64,000 nucleotides of DNA from positions 17,756 to 81,755 of the forward strand of contig JAKSLR010000010.1 in the NCBI GenBank assembly GCA_024401095.1, in the 5' to 3' direction. Numbering within the stretch: the stretch's first letter is position 1; the number at the start of each line of letters is the position of its first letter. This DNA is from Bacteroidaceae bacterium. Lineage in GTDB: Bacteria > Bacteroidota > Bacteroidia > Bacteroidales > Bacteroidaceae. A model generated the notes under the pieces. That model was not told the origin of the DNA. It saw nothing but the letters and a program-made list of their open reading frames with translations, and did not search any database. The translations under genes were made by a program, and so were the position numbers. Below are positions 43,058-51,643 of the stretch, piece by piece.

Positions 43058-43708
43058 ATGCTCATCATTGGAATTGCAGGTGGAACAGGTTCCGGAAAGA
43101 CAACCGTTGTCCGCAAAATAGTAGAAAGTCTTCCAGAAGGATCAGTTGCCGTCATCCCACAAGATTCGTATTATAACGACCAAAGTCATCTCCCACTGGA
43201 AGTGAGGAAGAAAACAAACTTTGACCACCCTGATGCTTTTGAATGGCCCCTTCTTGCACATCAGATTGAAGAGTTGAAAACAGGTCATGCCATAGAACAG
43301 CCAACTTACTCTTATCTTGTTTGTACACGTCTTAAGGAAACTGTTCATGTAGAGCCACATGATGTCATCATTGTAGAAGGAATTATGGCATTGTATGACA
43401 AGTCTTTACGTGATCAGATGGACTTGAAGATCTTTGTTGATGCAGAACCTGATGAGCGTTTGTTACGTGTCATAACACGCGACATGGCGGAACGCGGACA
43501 TCCTCTTGACATGCTGGTTGACAAATATAGAAATGTACTAAAACCAATGCATGACCAATTTATTGAGCCTACCAAACAATATGCCGATATAATTGTACCA
43601 AACGGAGGTGATAACAGCAGGGCTATCAATATGCTCCAGATGTATGTTCGTTCTGCTTTAAAGGAACAGAATATCATTAAGCAGCTACGCCAAAAAAGTA
43701 ATGCTTAA
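43058..43708 (+). CDS. udk: Uridine/cytidine kinase
   Basis: Udk phosphorylates uridine and cytidine to UMP and CMP in pyrimidine salvage. The product has 216 residues from the ATG at 43058, chosen because MLIIGIAGGTGSGKTTVV is the family start and the promoter lies just upstream. The P-loop is GGTGSGKT (about 8-15). Also typical are PQDSYYNDQSHLP, NFDHPDAFEW, VEGIMALYD (Walker B-like) and RVITRDMAERGH (lid). It overlaps the lytic transglycosylase gene by 8 bases. Confidence 0.95.
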   Translation: MLIIGIAGGTGSGKTTVVRKIVESLPEGSVAVIPQDSYYNDQSHLPLEVRKKTNFDHPDAFEWPLLAHQIEELKTGHAIEQPTYSYLVCTRLKETVHVEPHDVIIVEGIMALYDKSLRDQMDLKIFVDAEPDERLLRVITRDMAERGHPLDMLVDKYRNVLKPMHDQFIEPTKQYADIIVPNGGDNSRAINMLQMYVRSALKEQNIIKQLRQKSNA

Positions 43709-44810
43709 GAAGGTTTTTCCTCTTATTCTTCTTGTTCTGGTTGCAGCATGCCAGAGTCAAAATAAAGAAGATGTAACAGCAAAACAAGTTACATCTTCCG
43801 ACTTTTTTGATCTTGACGATATTCAGAAAAGCGGTGAGATTATCGTACTCACGCTTTATGGTCCCACCACATATTATGAAAACCATGGTTATGAAGGTGG
43901 AATTCAGTATCAGATAGCCCAGGCTTTTGCGCAAGATATCGGTGCACGTGTCCGCATAGAAATTGCTTCGGATGAGAAAGAACTGAAAGAACAGTTGAAT
44001 GCAGGCGAAGCTGATGTAATAGCCTATAATCTCCCTTATGATGTCAAGGAAAAAGGACTGATCTGGTGTGGTGACTCTCTAGAAACAAGAAAAAGCAGCT
44101 GGGCGGTTCGGAACAACTCTCCCCTTCTAGCTGAAGAAATCAGTAAATGGTTCGAAAAGAACACACAAAAAGTAAACGACATCTGGACTGCCAGAGAACG
44201 TAGGCAGAAACTTCAAAACAGACAGGCTAGAATACAGCGGAGGGCTCTCATGAAGGATCCTACAAGAGGAATCATTTCAGATTATGATGGATTATTCAAG
44301 CGAAATTCACACACTCTAGGCTGGGATTGGAAGTTACTGGCTGCACAGTCATATCAGGAATCAGCATTTGATCCGCAGGCAACATCATGGGCAGGAGCAT
44401 GTGGACTAATGCAGCTCATGCCAGGTACAGCAGCACAAGTTGGAGTTTCCATGGATAAGATCTATGAACCTGAAGAAAATGTCAGAGGAAGTGTCAAGTA
44501 TCTGAAAATGCTTGATAATCAATTCCAAGACATCTCAAATCCGGTTGAGCGTATTAACTTCATGCTTGCAGCATACAACTGTGGTTCACTACATGTCAGA
44601 GACGCCATGGCTTTGGCACAAAAATATGGAAAGAACCCACATATCTGGAAAGATAATGTAGAAGACTATATCCTGCATTTGCAAGAATCTAAGTATAATC
44701 ATGACCCTGTAGTCAAGCACGGTTATTGCCGAGGTTCTGAAACCTACAATTATGTGCGTCAGATCATGGACCGATACATGCAATACCGTAGACAAGTTAG
44801 AGAAAAGTAG
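43701..44810 (+). CDS. Membrane-bound lytic transglycosylase, MltF-like
   Basis: The protein has 369 residues. A lipoprotein signal with lipobox LVAAC puts the lipid on Cys17. An SBP_bac_3-type solute-binding domain follows (about 40-165; EIIVLTLYGPTTYYENHG), then a C-terminal SLT lysozyme-like domain (about 190-350) with the catalytic Glu in AAQSYQESAFDPQA and the blocks GACGLMQLMPGTAAQVGV and AYNCGSLHVRDA. MltF-type enzymes cleave peptidoglycan to 1,6-anhydro-muropeptides during wall turnover, with the binding domain regulating activity. The start overlaps the udk stop by 8 bases. Confidence 0.93.
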   Translation: MLKKVFPLILLVLVAACQSQNKEDVTAKQVTSSDFFDLDDIQKSGEIIVLTLYGPTTYYENHGYEGGIQYQIAQAFAQDIGARVRIEIASDEKELKEQLNAGEADVIAYNLPYDVKEKGLIWCGDSLETRKSSWAVRNNSPLLAEEISKWFEKNTQKVNDIWTARERRQKLQNRQARIQRRALMKDPTRGIISDYDGLFKRNSHTLGWDWKLLAAQSYQESAFDPQATSWAGACGLMQLMPGTAAQVGVSMDKIYEPEENVRGSVKYLKMLDNQFQDISNPVERINFMLAAYNCGSLHVRDAMALAQKYGKNPHIWKDNVEDYILHLQESKYNHDPVVKHGYCRGSETYNYVRQIMDRYMQYRRQVREK

Positions 44811-44811
44811 G

Positions 44812-44838
44812 AAAATCCCTCTTTAAATTTAGGGTTTT
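44812..44838 (+). terminator. Weak terminator after the MltF-like gene
   Basis: AAAATCCCT and AGGGTTTT pair with one bulge, followed by TTCTCTT. The hairpin is weak, so partial termination is likelier than a full stop. Confidence 0.4.
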
Positions 44839-44865
44839 TCTCTTGAGTTATTAAGAATGTTCATC

Positions 44866-44873
44866 TATTTTTG
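44866..44873 (+). promoter_or_regulatory. -7 box of the SIMPL-SGNH operon
   Basis: TATTTTTG followed by CA lies 28 bases before the ATG at 44902, which excludes the longer frame beginning at 44857. Confidence 0.6.
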
Positions 44874-44901
44874 CAATGTTAAAAATAAAAACAAGAGCTT
44901 T

Positions 44902-45612
44902 ATGGAAAAGATGAATTCAAATCTGATCGCAGCTACAATTCTGGCTGTAGGTCTTGTATTTACCGGATTGGCAATACGTTCTGGCATTACCACATTTAAA
45001 GATAGAGACAGACAAGTAACAGTAAAAGGACTGGCAGAAAAGGAAGTAAAGGCTAACAAGGTTACATGGCCTCTTACCTACAAGGAAATCGGTAATGATC
45101 CTGCTACAATGTACAACCTGCTTGAAACCAAGAATGCTACTATAGTTTCTTTCTTGAAAGCTGGTGGATTAAAAGATGATGAGATCAGTGTCAACCCACC
45201 TCGTATCGTAGACCGCCAGGCAGATAACTATGGAAACGAAGAGATGCGATATCGCTACAAAGCCATCAGCGTAATTACTGTCACAAGTACAAATGTTGAT
45301 GCTGTGCGTGCATTAATGGATCGTCAGTCAGAACTGATGAAAAAAGAAATTCCTATTGTATCCGAAGAATATGGAACAAATAACATTGTCTATGAGTTCA
45401 CAGGCCTAAATGATATCAAGCCAGCCATGGTAGAAGAAGCTACCAAGAATGCACGTGCCACTGCCGAAAAATTCGCCAGTGATTCTGGAGCTAAGATTGG
45501 TGGTATAAGCCATGCCAGCCAAGGACAATTCTCTATCGAAAACAGAGATGAAAATACACCTTATATTAAACATATTCGTGTAGTTAATACCATAGATTAC
45601 TTCCTGGAATAA
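44902..45612 (+). CDS. SIMPL domain protein (DUF541)
   Basis: The product has 236 residues from the ATG at 44902. One N-terminal transmembrane or signal-anchor helix (about 7-25) is followed by the SIMPL domain: DRQVTVKGLAEKEVKANKVT, YNLLETKNATIVSFLKAGGL and YRYKAISVITVTSTNVD. The family occurs in bacteria with oligomeric barrel-like assemblies, and its role is unsettled (oxidative-stress and envelope links are reported for BP26/YggE relatives). It is the first gene of a unit with an SGNH hydrolase and a surface-like protein. Confidence 0.85.
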   Translation: MEKMNSNLIAATILAVGLVFTGLAIRSGITTFKDRDRQVTVKGLAEKEVKANKVTWPLTYKEIGNDPATMYNLLETKNATIVSFLKAGGLKDDEISVNPPRIVDRQADNYGNEEMRYRYKAISVITVTSTNVDAVRALMDRQSELMKKEIPIVSEEYGTNNIVYEFTGLNDIKPAMVEEATKNARATAEKFASDSGAKIGGISHASQGQFSIENRDENTPYIKHIRVVNTIDYFLE

Positions 45613-45622
45613 TGTCATAACC

Positions 45623-46303
45623 ATGAAAAAAAGCATAGTTCTTCTTTTATTATTATTACATCTACCTCTGATGGCTCAAAAGAAAGTAGTCATCTTGGGT
45701 GATTCATATTCCACATTCAACGGTTATATACCCAGCCAGAATCTTTGCTGGTACGAGGGTGAAGACGGCGCCTGGGCAAAAGATCAGATTGATGTCAAGA
45801 AAGTGGAGCAAACCTGGTGGATGCAACTGATTACGCAGAACGGCTTCACTTTAGTAAAAAACGACTCTTATTCAGGAGCAACTATCTGTTATACAGGTTA
45901 TGATAAAGCCGATTTCACTGACCGTGCCTTTATAACAAGAATGAAAGACCTGCCACAAGCTGATATGATTTTCATCTGTGGAGGAACAAACGACAGTTGG
46001 GCCGACTCTCCTATCGGTAAATTTAAATATAAGAATTGGAAAACTCAGGATCTCTATGATTTCAGGCCAGCTTTTGCTTATATGCTTAGCTACTTGAAAA
46101 AGAAGTTCCCCCAAGCAGTTATTGTAAATATTTGTAACTCGGAACTTAAGCCAGAGATAACTGAATCTCAGCAGAGAATCTGTGAACACTATCATGTCTT
46201 AAACGTTCAATTATCCGAAATCGATAAGATTGGTGGACATCCATCGGCAAAAGGTATGGCAGCCATAGCCAAGCAGGTAAACGATGTAATAAATCTACAA
46301 TGA
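45623..46303 (+). CDS. Secreted SGNH/GDSL hydrolase
   Basis: The protein has 226 residues with a signal peptide (about 1-18). SGNH blocks are clear: block I VVILGDSYSTFNGY with the nucleophile Ser, block III FICGGTNDSWADSP with the Asn, and block V IGGHPSAKGMAAIAKQ with the His. It should remove acyl (often acetyl) groups from a glycan or lipid in the periplasm. The glycan is not apparent from neighbours. It lies 10 bases after the SIMPL gene, and its stop overlaps the next start (ATGA). Confidence 0.9.
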   Translation: MKKSIVLLLLLLHLPLMAQKKVVILGDSYSTFNGYIPSQNLCWYEGEDGAWAKDQIDVKKVEQTWWMQLITQNGFTLVKNDSYSGATICYTGYDKADFTDRAFITRMKDLPQADMIFICGGTNDSWADSPIGKFKYKNWKTQDLYDFRPAFAYMLSYLKKKFPQAVIVNICNSELKPEITESQQRICEHYHVLNVQLSEIDKIGGHPSAKGMAAIAKQVNDVINLQ

Positions 46304-47121
46304 TGAGAACAAAGATAATCCTTATATTTCTTCTGTGTTGCACAGCTGTAAATGCACAGGAAGAAATTAAAACTGACACATTGGGAAAAGAGAACATCCA
46401 GAAGATTGATTCTCTATCTGATGTGCCAACAGGATTAGTCAATCATTCTACTTTTGAAGAGATTACACATTCCGTTCATCCTTTTCGTGCAGAAAGTATA
46501 AGCACCTTAAGCCAACCTCTCCAGACATCCAACATGGAGTTGAACTTATATTATCCCACACATCTGGCACAGTGGCAAGGTGGAATTTTAACAGGCGGCC
46601 ATGGTGAAGAAAGACTGTATGGAATTGGGGCCATCCGTTACGCCGGAATCATGGCAAGCCAGGAGTTAGGACGCTTTAAGATAACGGGTAACCTTACGGT
46701 AGAGAAATTCAACTTTTATAGAAATGTTGGAAATGAATTAGGCGGCTATTTATCTGGAACATATACCTTTAATAGAAATATCTCTGCTACCGCATTCGGC
46801 AGTATGCAGAATATAGGATTTATGGGCACAAGTCTTATACCAGCCTACCAATATGGAGGTTTCTTCAGTTTTACGACAAACAATAACAAATGGGGGCTGG
46901 ATCTAGGTGCACAACGTTACTTCAACCCATATACCCGTCAATGGACGACGGTTCCAATTGCCATGCCTTATTACAAATTTGGAGAACAGAAACTAGGCGT
47001 TGACTTAGGCGGATTGATTTATAACATTTTCATAAACGCTGGTGAAAACATAAGTGGAGGCCATACCATAAAACCTATGCCAAAACAATCTAGCGTACTT
47101 CCCCCACCAGCTAGAAGATAA
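46300..47121 (+). CDS. Unknown exported beta-rich protein
   Basis: The protein has 273 residues. A signal peptide (about 1-20, ending NAQ) is followed by about 55 polar residues and then a run of alternating hydrophobic strands (ISTLSQPLQTSNMELNLYYP, LYGIGAIRYAGIMASQELG, GGFFSFTTNNNKWGLDLG, LGVDLGGLIYNIF), as in a small outer-membrane barrel. It ends in an unusual Pro/Arg tail (VLPPPARR) rather than an aromatic last strand. I recognise no family. The ATGA overlap with the SGNH hydrolase gene suggests that the two act together. Confidence 0.78.
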   Translation: MMRTKIILIFLLCCTAVNAQEEIKTDTLGKENIQKIDSLSDVPTGLVNHSTFEEITHSVHPFRAESISTLSQPLQTSNMELNLYYPTHLAQWQGGILTGGHGEERLYGIGAIRYAGIMASQELGRFKITGNLTVEKFNFYRNVGNELGGYLSGTYTFNRNISATAFGSMQNIGFMGTSLIPAYQYGGFFSFTTNNNKWGLDLGAQRYFNPYTRQWTTVPIAMPYYKFGEQKLGVDLGGLIYNIFINAGENISGGHTIKPMPKQSSVLPPPARR

Positions 47122-47126
47122 AACAC

Positions 47127-47161
47127 AAAAGAAGCTGACCTTGAAAAGATCAGCTTCTTTT
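47127..47161. terminator. Terminator between the exported protein and the small transglycosylase
   Basis: A 12-bp perfect stem (AAAAGAAGCTGA/TCAGCTTCTTTT) with an 11-base loop and T run separates two convergent genes. Confidence 0.85.
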
Positions 47162-47185
47162 TTATGAAAGACAACTTGAAGCAAT

Positions 47186-47596
47186 TTACTTCATAGCTGC
47201 CAAAACCTTCTGATAATATGAATTAGTGGATTTAATCTTAAATTTTGGTCCACCATTCCATGCACGTATTGCCCATTCTACATTCTTTGTAGGGTTATAC
47301 TTTTCCTGAAACAGAATGAACATCTCTTTACACTTATAGATATTAAATCTATCATCTAAAGTATAACGCAGCTGGCTTTTTTTCTCGCTTAGAATCTGGT
47401 TACATTCTTCAACCAGAATTGGTGCAATCTGCATTGGGCCTACATAACTGCCACTGATTGCATTAACATCACCCTTACTTTCAACATGAATAATAGCATT
47501 AATCACCTTAGACCAATACTCATGTGAGTTTGCATGCATAGGCTGACAAAATACCAAGCCAAGAAATAAGATAATTACGTTCCTTTTAATATTCAT
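47186..47596 (-). CDS. Small secreted lytic transglycosylase-like protein
   Basis: The protein has 136 residues with a signal peptide (about 1-22, ending MHANS). The lysozyme-like core keeps the catalytic Glu in INAIIHVESKGDVNAISGSY (about 39), the block VGPMQIAP and the end block AIRAWNGGPKF. This is a minimal SLT-like domain, shorter than MltE or Slt70 cores. It should cut peptidoglycan, perhaps locally for export machinery. It is preceded by a leader of roughly 155 bases that contains a 15-codon ORF and several hairpins, which is unusual for this window. Confidence 0.82.
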   Translation of the reverse strand: MNIKRNVIILFLGLVFCQPMHANSHEYWSKVINAIIHVESKGDVNAISGSYVGPMQIAPILVEECNQILSEKKSQLRYTLDDRFNIYKCKEMFILFQEKYNPTKNVEWAIRAWNGGPKFKIKSTNSYYQKVLAAMK

Positions 47597-47759
47597 TATT
47601 TACTATTTTATGGAGCATTAGTTCGTATATAATCTACATAAATAGTGAAAACGAACCACAGAATTATAAGCCTTCACAGTTTTGTAATTCTAACTCCGTT
47701 AAACATAGGAGCTATCAGTTTCTAACGCTTTAGAACCGTAACTCATTTAAATTCAGGTG
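47597..47759 (-). promoter_or_regulatory. Structured leader of the small transglycosylase gene
   Basis: The leader runs from the promoter at 47760 to the gene start. On the minus strand it holds a 15-codon ORF (47746 to 47699, product MSYGSKALETDSSYV) and three successive hairpins: TTCTAA-AGCG-TTAGAA (47720-47735), AGCTCC with GGAGTT (about 47692-47713) and AGAATTA with TAATTCT (47660-47666 with 47685-47691). The ORF spans the first two hairpins, as in a translation-dependent attenuator. No long T run follows, so control of translation is as likely as of transcription. Confidence 0.5.
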
Positions 47760-47767
47760 CAAAGGTA
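47760..47767 (-). promoter_or_regulatory. -7 box of the small transglycosylase gene
   Basis: TACCTTTG followed by CA on the minus strand lies about 165 bases before the gene start, and so defines the long leader. Confidence 0.6.
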
Positions 47768-48049
47768 CTAATTAATTAAGCAAGAACCAAATGTAAGCTT
47801 AATTTCTTGAGATAAGTCAAGAATATTAGGCATTTTGGATGAATATTTGCATATTATTGCAGACTTATAGGTTTAATCCTCTGACAGAAGTTTCATTCTC
47901 TAACTATGAAATAAGAATGCAAAAACAGAAAATACATAAAATCAACATTTTTATTTACAAATAATAGTATTTTTAATGGAAATTTATCCATTATTACTAA
48001 AAATGTAAATTTCATGCGCTTTTTGTTTGGAAAAACAGAAGTTTTATTG
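47768..48049. other. AT-rich divergent intergenic region with two inverted repeats
   Basis: No gene is seen here. A 7-bp perfect inverted repeat (TTCTTGA-GATAAG-TCAAGAA, 47804-47823) lies just upstream of the minus-strand promoter. A second (TAATGGA-aattta-TCCATTA, 47974-47993, extended by TAGTA/TACTA) lies 60 bases before the trpB2 promoter. Both could be operators. Confidence 0.45.
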
Positions 48050-48057
48050 CAATTTTG
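48050..48057 (+). promoter_or_regulatory. -7 box of trpB2
   Basis: CAATTTTG followed by C is one base off the -7 consensus, but a TTTG at 48026-48029 stands at the proper 20-base distance. The leader is about 33 bases. Confidence 0.5.
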
Positions 48058-48090
48058 CAAGACAAAACAACATAAAACAATAATATAATT

Positions 48091-49467
48091 ATGGACAAAA
48101 AAATTCCTTACAAAATTTATTTATCAGAAGACGAGATCCCTACCCAATGGTATAATGTCCGTGCCGACATGAAAAACAAACCAGCTCCGCTGATTAATCC
48201 AGGAACTGGCCAGCCATTGACACTTGAAGATTTGAACCCTATTTTTTGCGAAGATCTGAATAAGCAGGAATTGGACAACGAAACACCTTATTTTGATATC
48301 CCTCAGGAAATTCAGGATTTCTACAAGATGTACCGTCCTTCTCCATTAATACGTGCATATTTCCTTGAAAAGGCATTAGGTACTCCTGCTCACATCTATT
48401 ATAAGTTTGAAGGTAACAATACCAGTGGTAGCCATAAACTGAATTCTTCTATCGCTCAGGCATATTATGCCAAGAAGCAAGGTCTGAAAGGTGTAACTAC
48501 CGAAACCGGTGCTGGACAGTGGGGAACCGCATTGAGTATGGCATGTTCATATTTCGATCTGGATTGTAAGGTTTACATGGTAAAGTGTTCTTATGAGCAG
48601 AAGCCATTCCGCCGTGAAGTAATGCGTACCTATGGAGCTACAGTAACTCCTTCTCCTAGCATGACTACTCAGGTTGGAAAGAAGATTCTTTCAGAGCATC
48701 CAGATACCACAGGTTCTTTAGGATGTGCTATTTCAGAAGCTGTTGAGGCTGCTGTAACAAATCCAGGTTACCGTTATGTTTTGGGTTCTGTATTGAACCA
48801 GGTTCTGCTTCATCAGACCATTATTGGTTTGGAAACCCAGAAGGCATTGAAGAAGTACGACATCAAGCCAGATATTATCATCGGTTGCGCTGGTGGTGGT
48901 TCTAACTTAGGTGGTTTGGCTACACCATTTATTGGTGAAATGTTGCGTGGTGAGGCTGATTATAAAGTCATTGCTGTAGAGCCTGCTTCTTGTCCAAGCT
49001 TTACTCGTGGTAAGTATGCATACGACTTCTGCGATACTGGTATGATCTGTCCATTGGCTAAGATGTATACCTTGGGTAGCCAGTTCATTCCTTCTGCAAA
49101 CCATGCAGGTGGTCTTCGTTTCCATGGAATGAGCCCTATTCTTTCTCAGCTCTATCATGACGGTTTGTTCGAGGCACGTGCAGTAGAGCAGACAGCAGTA
49201 TTCGAAGCTGCTACTCAGTTTGCTCGTGTAGAGGGTATCTTGCCTGCACCAGAATCTAGCCACGCTATCCGTGTAGCCATCGATGAAGCATTGAAGTGCA
49301 AGGAAACTGGCGAAGCTAAGAACATTGTATTTGGATTGACAGGTACAGGTTATTTCGATCTCTATGCTTATGAGCAGTATAATTCTAAGACTATGACAGA
49401 TGTTATTCCTAGCGATGAAACCATTGCAGAATACCTTGCCAAGCTTCCTAAAGTAGGAAACGAATAA
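48091..49467 (+). CDS. TrpB-like PLP enzyme, TrpB2 type
   Basis: The protein has 458 residues, longer than TrpB1 (about 400) and equal to the TrpB2 group. The PLP lysine is in NNTSGSHKLNSSIAQAYYAK (about 113), the catalytic Glu region is TTETGAGQWGTALS, and the phosphate loop is IIGCAGGGSNLGGLA. TrpB2 makes tryptophan from indole and serine and usually does not pair with TrpA. No other trp gene is nearby, and the unit has its own promoter and terminator, so indole salvage is the likely role. Confidence 0.9.
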   Translation: MDKKIPYKIYLSEDEIPTQWYNVRADMKNKPAPLINPGTGQPLTLEDLNPIFCEDLNKQELDNETPYFDIPQEIQDFYKMYRPSPLIRAYFLEKALGTPAHIYYKFEGNNTSGSHKLNSSIAQAYYAKKQGLKGVTTETGAGQWGTALSMACSYFDLDCKVYMVKCSYEQKPFRREVMRTYGATVTPSPSMTTQVGKKILSEHPDTTGSLGCAISEAVEAAVTNPGYRYVLGSVLNQVLLHQTIIGLETQKALKKYDIKPDIIIGCAGGGSNLGGLATPFIGEMLRGEADYKVIAVEPASCPSFTRGKYAYDFCDTGMICPLAKMYTLGSQFIPSANHAGGLRFHGMSPILSQLYHDGLFEARAVEQTAVFEAATQFARVEGILPAPESSHAIRVAIDEALKCKETGEAKNIVFGLTGTGYFDLYAYEQYNSKTMTDVIPSDETIAEYLAKLPKVGNE

Positions 49468-49485
49468 TCAATTTATACCTATTAT

Positions 49486-49526
49486 AAATCCTGGTCTTCT
49501 TTCAAATTGTCTGAAGACCAGGATTT
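49486..49526 (+). terminator. Terminator of trpB2
   Basis: A 14-bp perfect stem (AAATCCTGGTCTTC/GAAGACCAGGATTT) with a 13-base loop is followed by a T run, 18 bases after the stop. Confidence 0.9.
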
Positions 49527-49586
49527 TTTGTTGTTTTGATAATTGAAATTTGTCGTTTTGACTCTTTACATGCGCGAAATAGAATG

Positions 49587-49594
49587 TACTTTTG
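49587..49594 (+). promoter_or_regulatory. -7 box of the orphan sensor kinase gene
   Basis: TACTTTTG followed by CA lies 35 bases before the GTG start at 49630. Confidence 0.6.
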
Positions 49595-49629
49595 CAGCAT
49601 CGAAAACTAGGACTCATTGCATATAGGTT

Positions 49630-51621
49630 GTGAAAACGACAAAATTAACTCAAACTATTCAAGCTTTAAGGCTTATCTTATTTTGCTTACTGACACTTTC
49701 CCCTATGGGAATCTGTCTAGGTAATGATGTCCCTAAACTTAAGGCAGAATTGGCAAAAGTCAAGGATGAAAAAGCTAGAATAGATTCAGCCTGGTCTTTT
49801 GTCAACGAATACACGAACTGCGACGAGGAAGCCTATCTCCTGCAAGAAATCATTAAATTATCTACCCAGATCAAGGACAAGGATAATTTGGCTGAAGCAT
49901 ACAACATGTTGGCTCGCCACACCTACAATACCATGTCCTGCACGCCAGACACACTGGAATATTTCCTGAGAAAAGTAGAAGAACTGAATTTGACAAGCGA
50001 ACGTGCCAGCAGTTTGTTGACAGATATGAGAAGCTATGTCTGCTACAGCTATATTTTCAGCAACATGACTGGTAAGGCACTTGACATTACATATAGTTTT
50101 CTGGAAGATGCAGAAAGAAGTGATGATGCCTATGCGAAACTCACTGCCAATGAGATGATAGGAACACTCTATGCACACATCTCTCAGACCGATGAAGCAA
50201 TTAAGCATCTTTCTGAAGCTTATAAAATCTATAAGAATAGTAAAGAGAGTAGCGCTGGTGTAGGTCTCCAGCTCCAAATGGAGTTGTCCGATGCCTATCT
50301 CCAGAAAAATGATTTCAAGAATCTTCGTACCATCATTAATGACATGCAGGTGAGCATGAAAGAATACTCTCCAGCCAATTATGGATTCTATTACCATAAT
50401 CACGCCATGATAGAATCATGCCTTGCACTTTGTGACGTAGATGATAACCTCCTATCTTCTGCATGGAATCATATTGAGAAGAGTAAAACGCTTACTCCTC
50501 AGAACGATACGTATATCGTGATGATTCAGAAGTACAGCGAAGCCTTTTATTATTATAAAAAGGAGAACTATGAAAGGGCCTGGGAACTGATCACTAATGA
50601 CGAGATAGACAGTGATGTAACCTTCTACTTACTCTTCAAGATTGACTTACTGGAGAAAATGGAAAAATGGAAGGAAGTAGCCGAATATCGCAAGAAGTTA
50701 CTGGACGACAACAAAGAAAAGACAGACTTACTGCTGAATTCACAGTTCAATGAAATGCGCGTGAAGTATGATACCAGTAACCTGGAGATTAAAAACAGCA
50801 GAATTGAACGTAACCAAGCCGAGCTAAGGGCAAGATTTTATGGTGTAGCATTTGGATTAATGCTTTTAATTGGCAGCCTGTTGACTTATATCTATATCCG
50901 CACAAAGAAAGACAAGGAAAAGATTGAGGTAGCCAACAAATCCCAAAAAATATTCCTCCAGAACATGAGTCATGAAATCCGCACGCCATTGAATGCCATC
51001 TGCGGTTTTTCTCAGCTGCTCAGTAGTCCAGACATGAGAAGCATTCTTTCTGATGAAGAATACGCGGAATACGCTGATATTATACAAGGTAACACAGATT
51101 TACTGACCACTCTGGTTACTGATATTCTGGTATCAAGTGACCTGGAGAGCGGAAAGTACAAGTTGAATATCCACCCTTGTTCAGCCAATAATATCTGCCG
51201 TCATGCCATGAATACGGTCAAGAGCCGCTGTCCAAACCATATTCATCTCTATTTTACATCGGATATTCCTGAAGATTACCGGTTTAACAGTGATGAGATG
51301 CGTTGCCAACAGATTCTCATCAACTATCTCACCAATGCCATAAAGCATACAGAACAGGGTGAAATCCATGTAGATGCAACACTGAAAGAACAGAATGGCT
51401 ATATTACCTTCTCTGTAACAGACACGGGTACTGGTGTTCCTGCCGACAAGGCCAATACCATCTTTGAGCGCTTTGAAAAGCTAAATACCTTTACTCAAGG
51501 TACTGGTTTAGGTCTGAACATCTGCAAGAAATTGGCCACTTTGATGCATGGCAATGTCTTCTTGGACACCTCTTACCAGAACGGAGCCCGATTCGTCTTC
51601 AATCATCCTTGTGTAGCTTAA
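49630..51621 (+). CDS. Sensor histidine kinase with periplasmic TPR-like domain
   Basis: The protein has 663 residues with a GTG start; no ATG occurs before the signal peptide (about 11-30). A helical, TPR-like extracytoplasmic region (about 35-395) ends in a coiled segment, followed by a transmembrane helix (403-423). The HisKA box is NMSHEIRTPLNAICGF with His448. The ATPase domain has N-box ILINYLTNAIKHTEQG (562-577), G1 VTDTGTG (596-602) and G2 QGTGLGLNI (623-631). The chain ends there, with no receiver or AraC domain, so it is not a hybrid system. No response regulator lies next to it, so its partner is elsewhere. The next gene follows 22 bases later. Confidence 0.9.
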   Translation: MKTTKLTQTIQALRLILFCLLTLSPMGICLGNDVPKLKAELAKVKDEKARIDSAWSFVNEYTNCDEEAYLLQEIIKLSTQIKDKDNLAEAYNMLARHTYNTMSCTPDTLEYFLRKVEELNLTSERASSLLTDMRSYVCYSYIFSNMTGKALDITYSFLEDAERSDDAYAKLTANEMIGTLYAHISQTDEAIKHLSEAYKIYKNSKESSAGVGLQLQMELSDAYLQKNDFKNLRTIINDMQVSMKEYSPANYGFYYHNHAMIESCLALCDVDDNLLSSAWNHIEKSKTLTPQNDTYIVMIQKYSEAFYYYKKENYERAWELITNDEIDSDVTFYLLFKIDLLEKMEKWKEVAEYRKKLLDDNKEKTDLLLNSQFNEMRVKYDTSNLEIKNSRIERNQAELRARFYGVAFGLMLLIGSLLTYIYIRTKKDKEKIEVANKSQKIFLQNMSHEIRTPLNAICGFSQLLSSPDMRSILSDEEYAEYADIIQGNTDLLTTLVTDILVSSDLESGKYKLNIHPCSANNICRHAMNTVKSRCPNHIHLYFTSDIPEDYRFNSDEMRCQQILINYLTNAIKHTEQGEIHVDATLKEQNGYITFSVTDTGTGVPADKANTIFERFEKLNTFTQGTGLGLNICKKLATLMHGNVFLDTSYQNGARFVFNHPCVA

Positions 51622-51631
51622 ATAAATTCTG

Positions 51632-51639
51632 TACCTTTG
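51632..51639 (+). promoter_or_regulatory. -7 box of the Dna2-like gene (leaderless geometry)
   Basis: TACCTTTG is separated from the ATG at 51644 by only CCGT, so a transcript from it should start at or beside the start codon. Read-through from the kinase gene is also possible. Confidence 0.55.
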
Positions 51640-51643
51640 CCGT

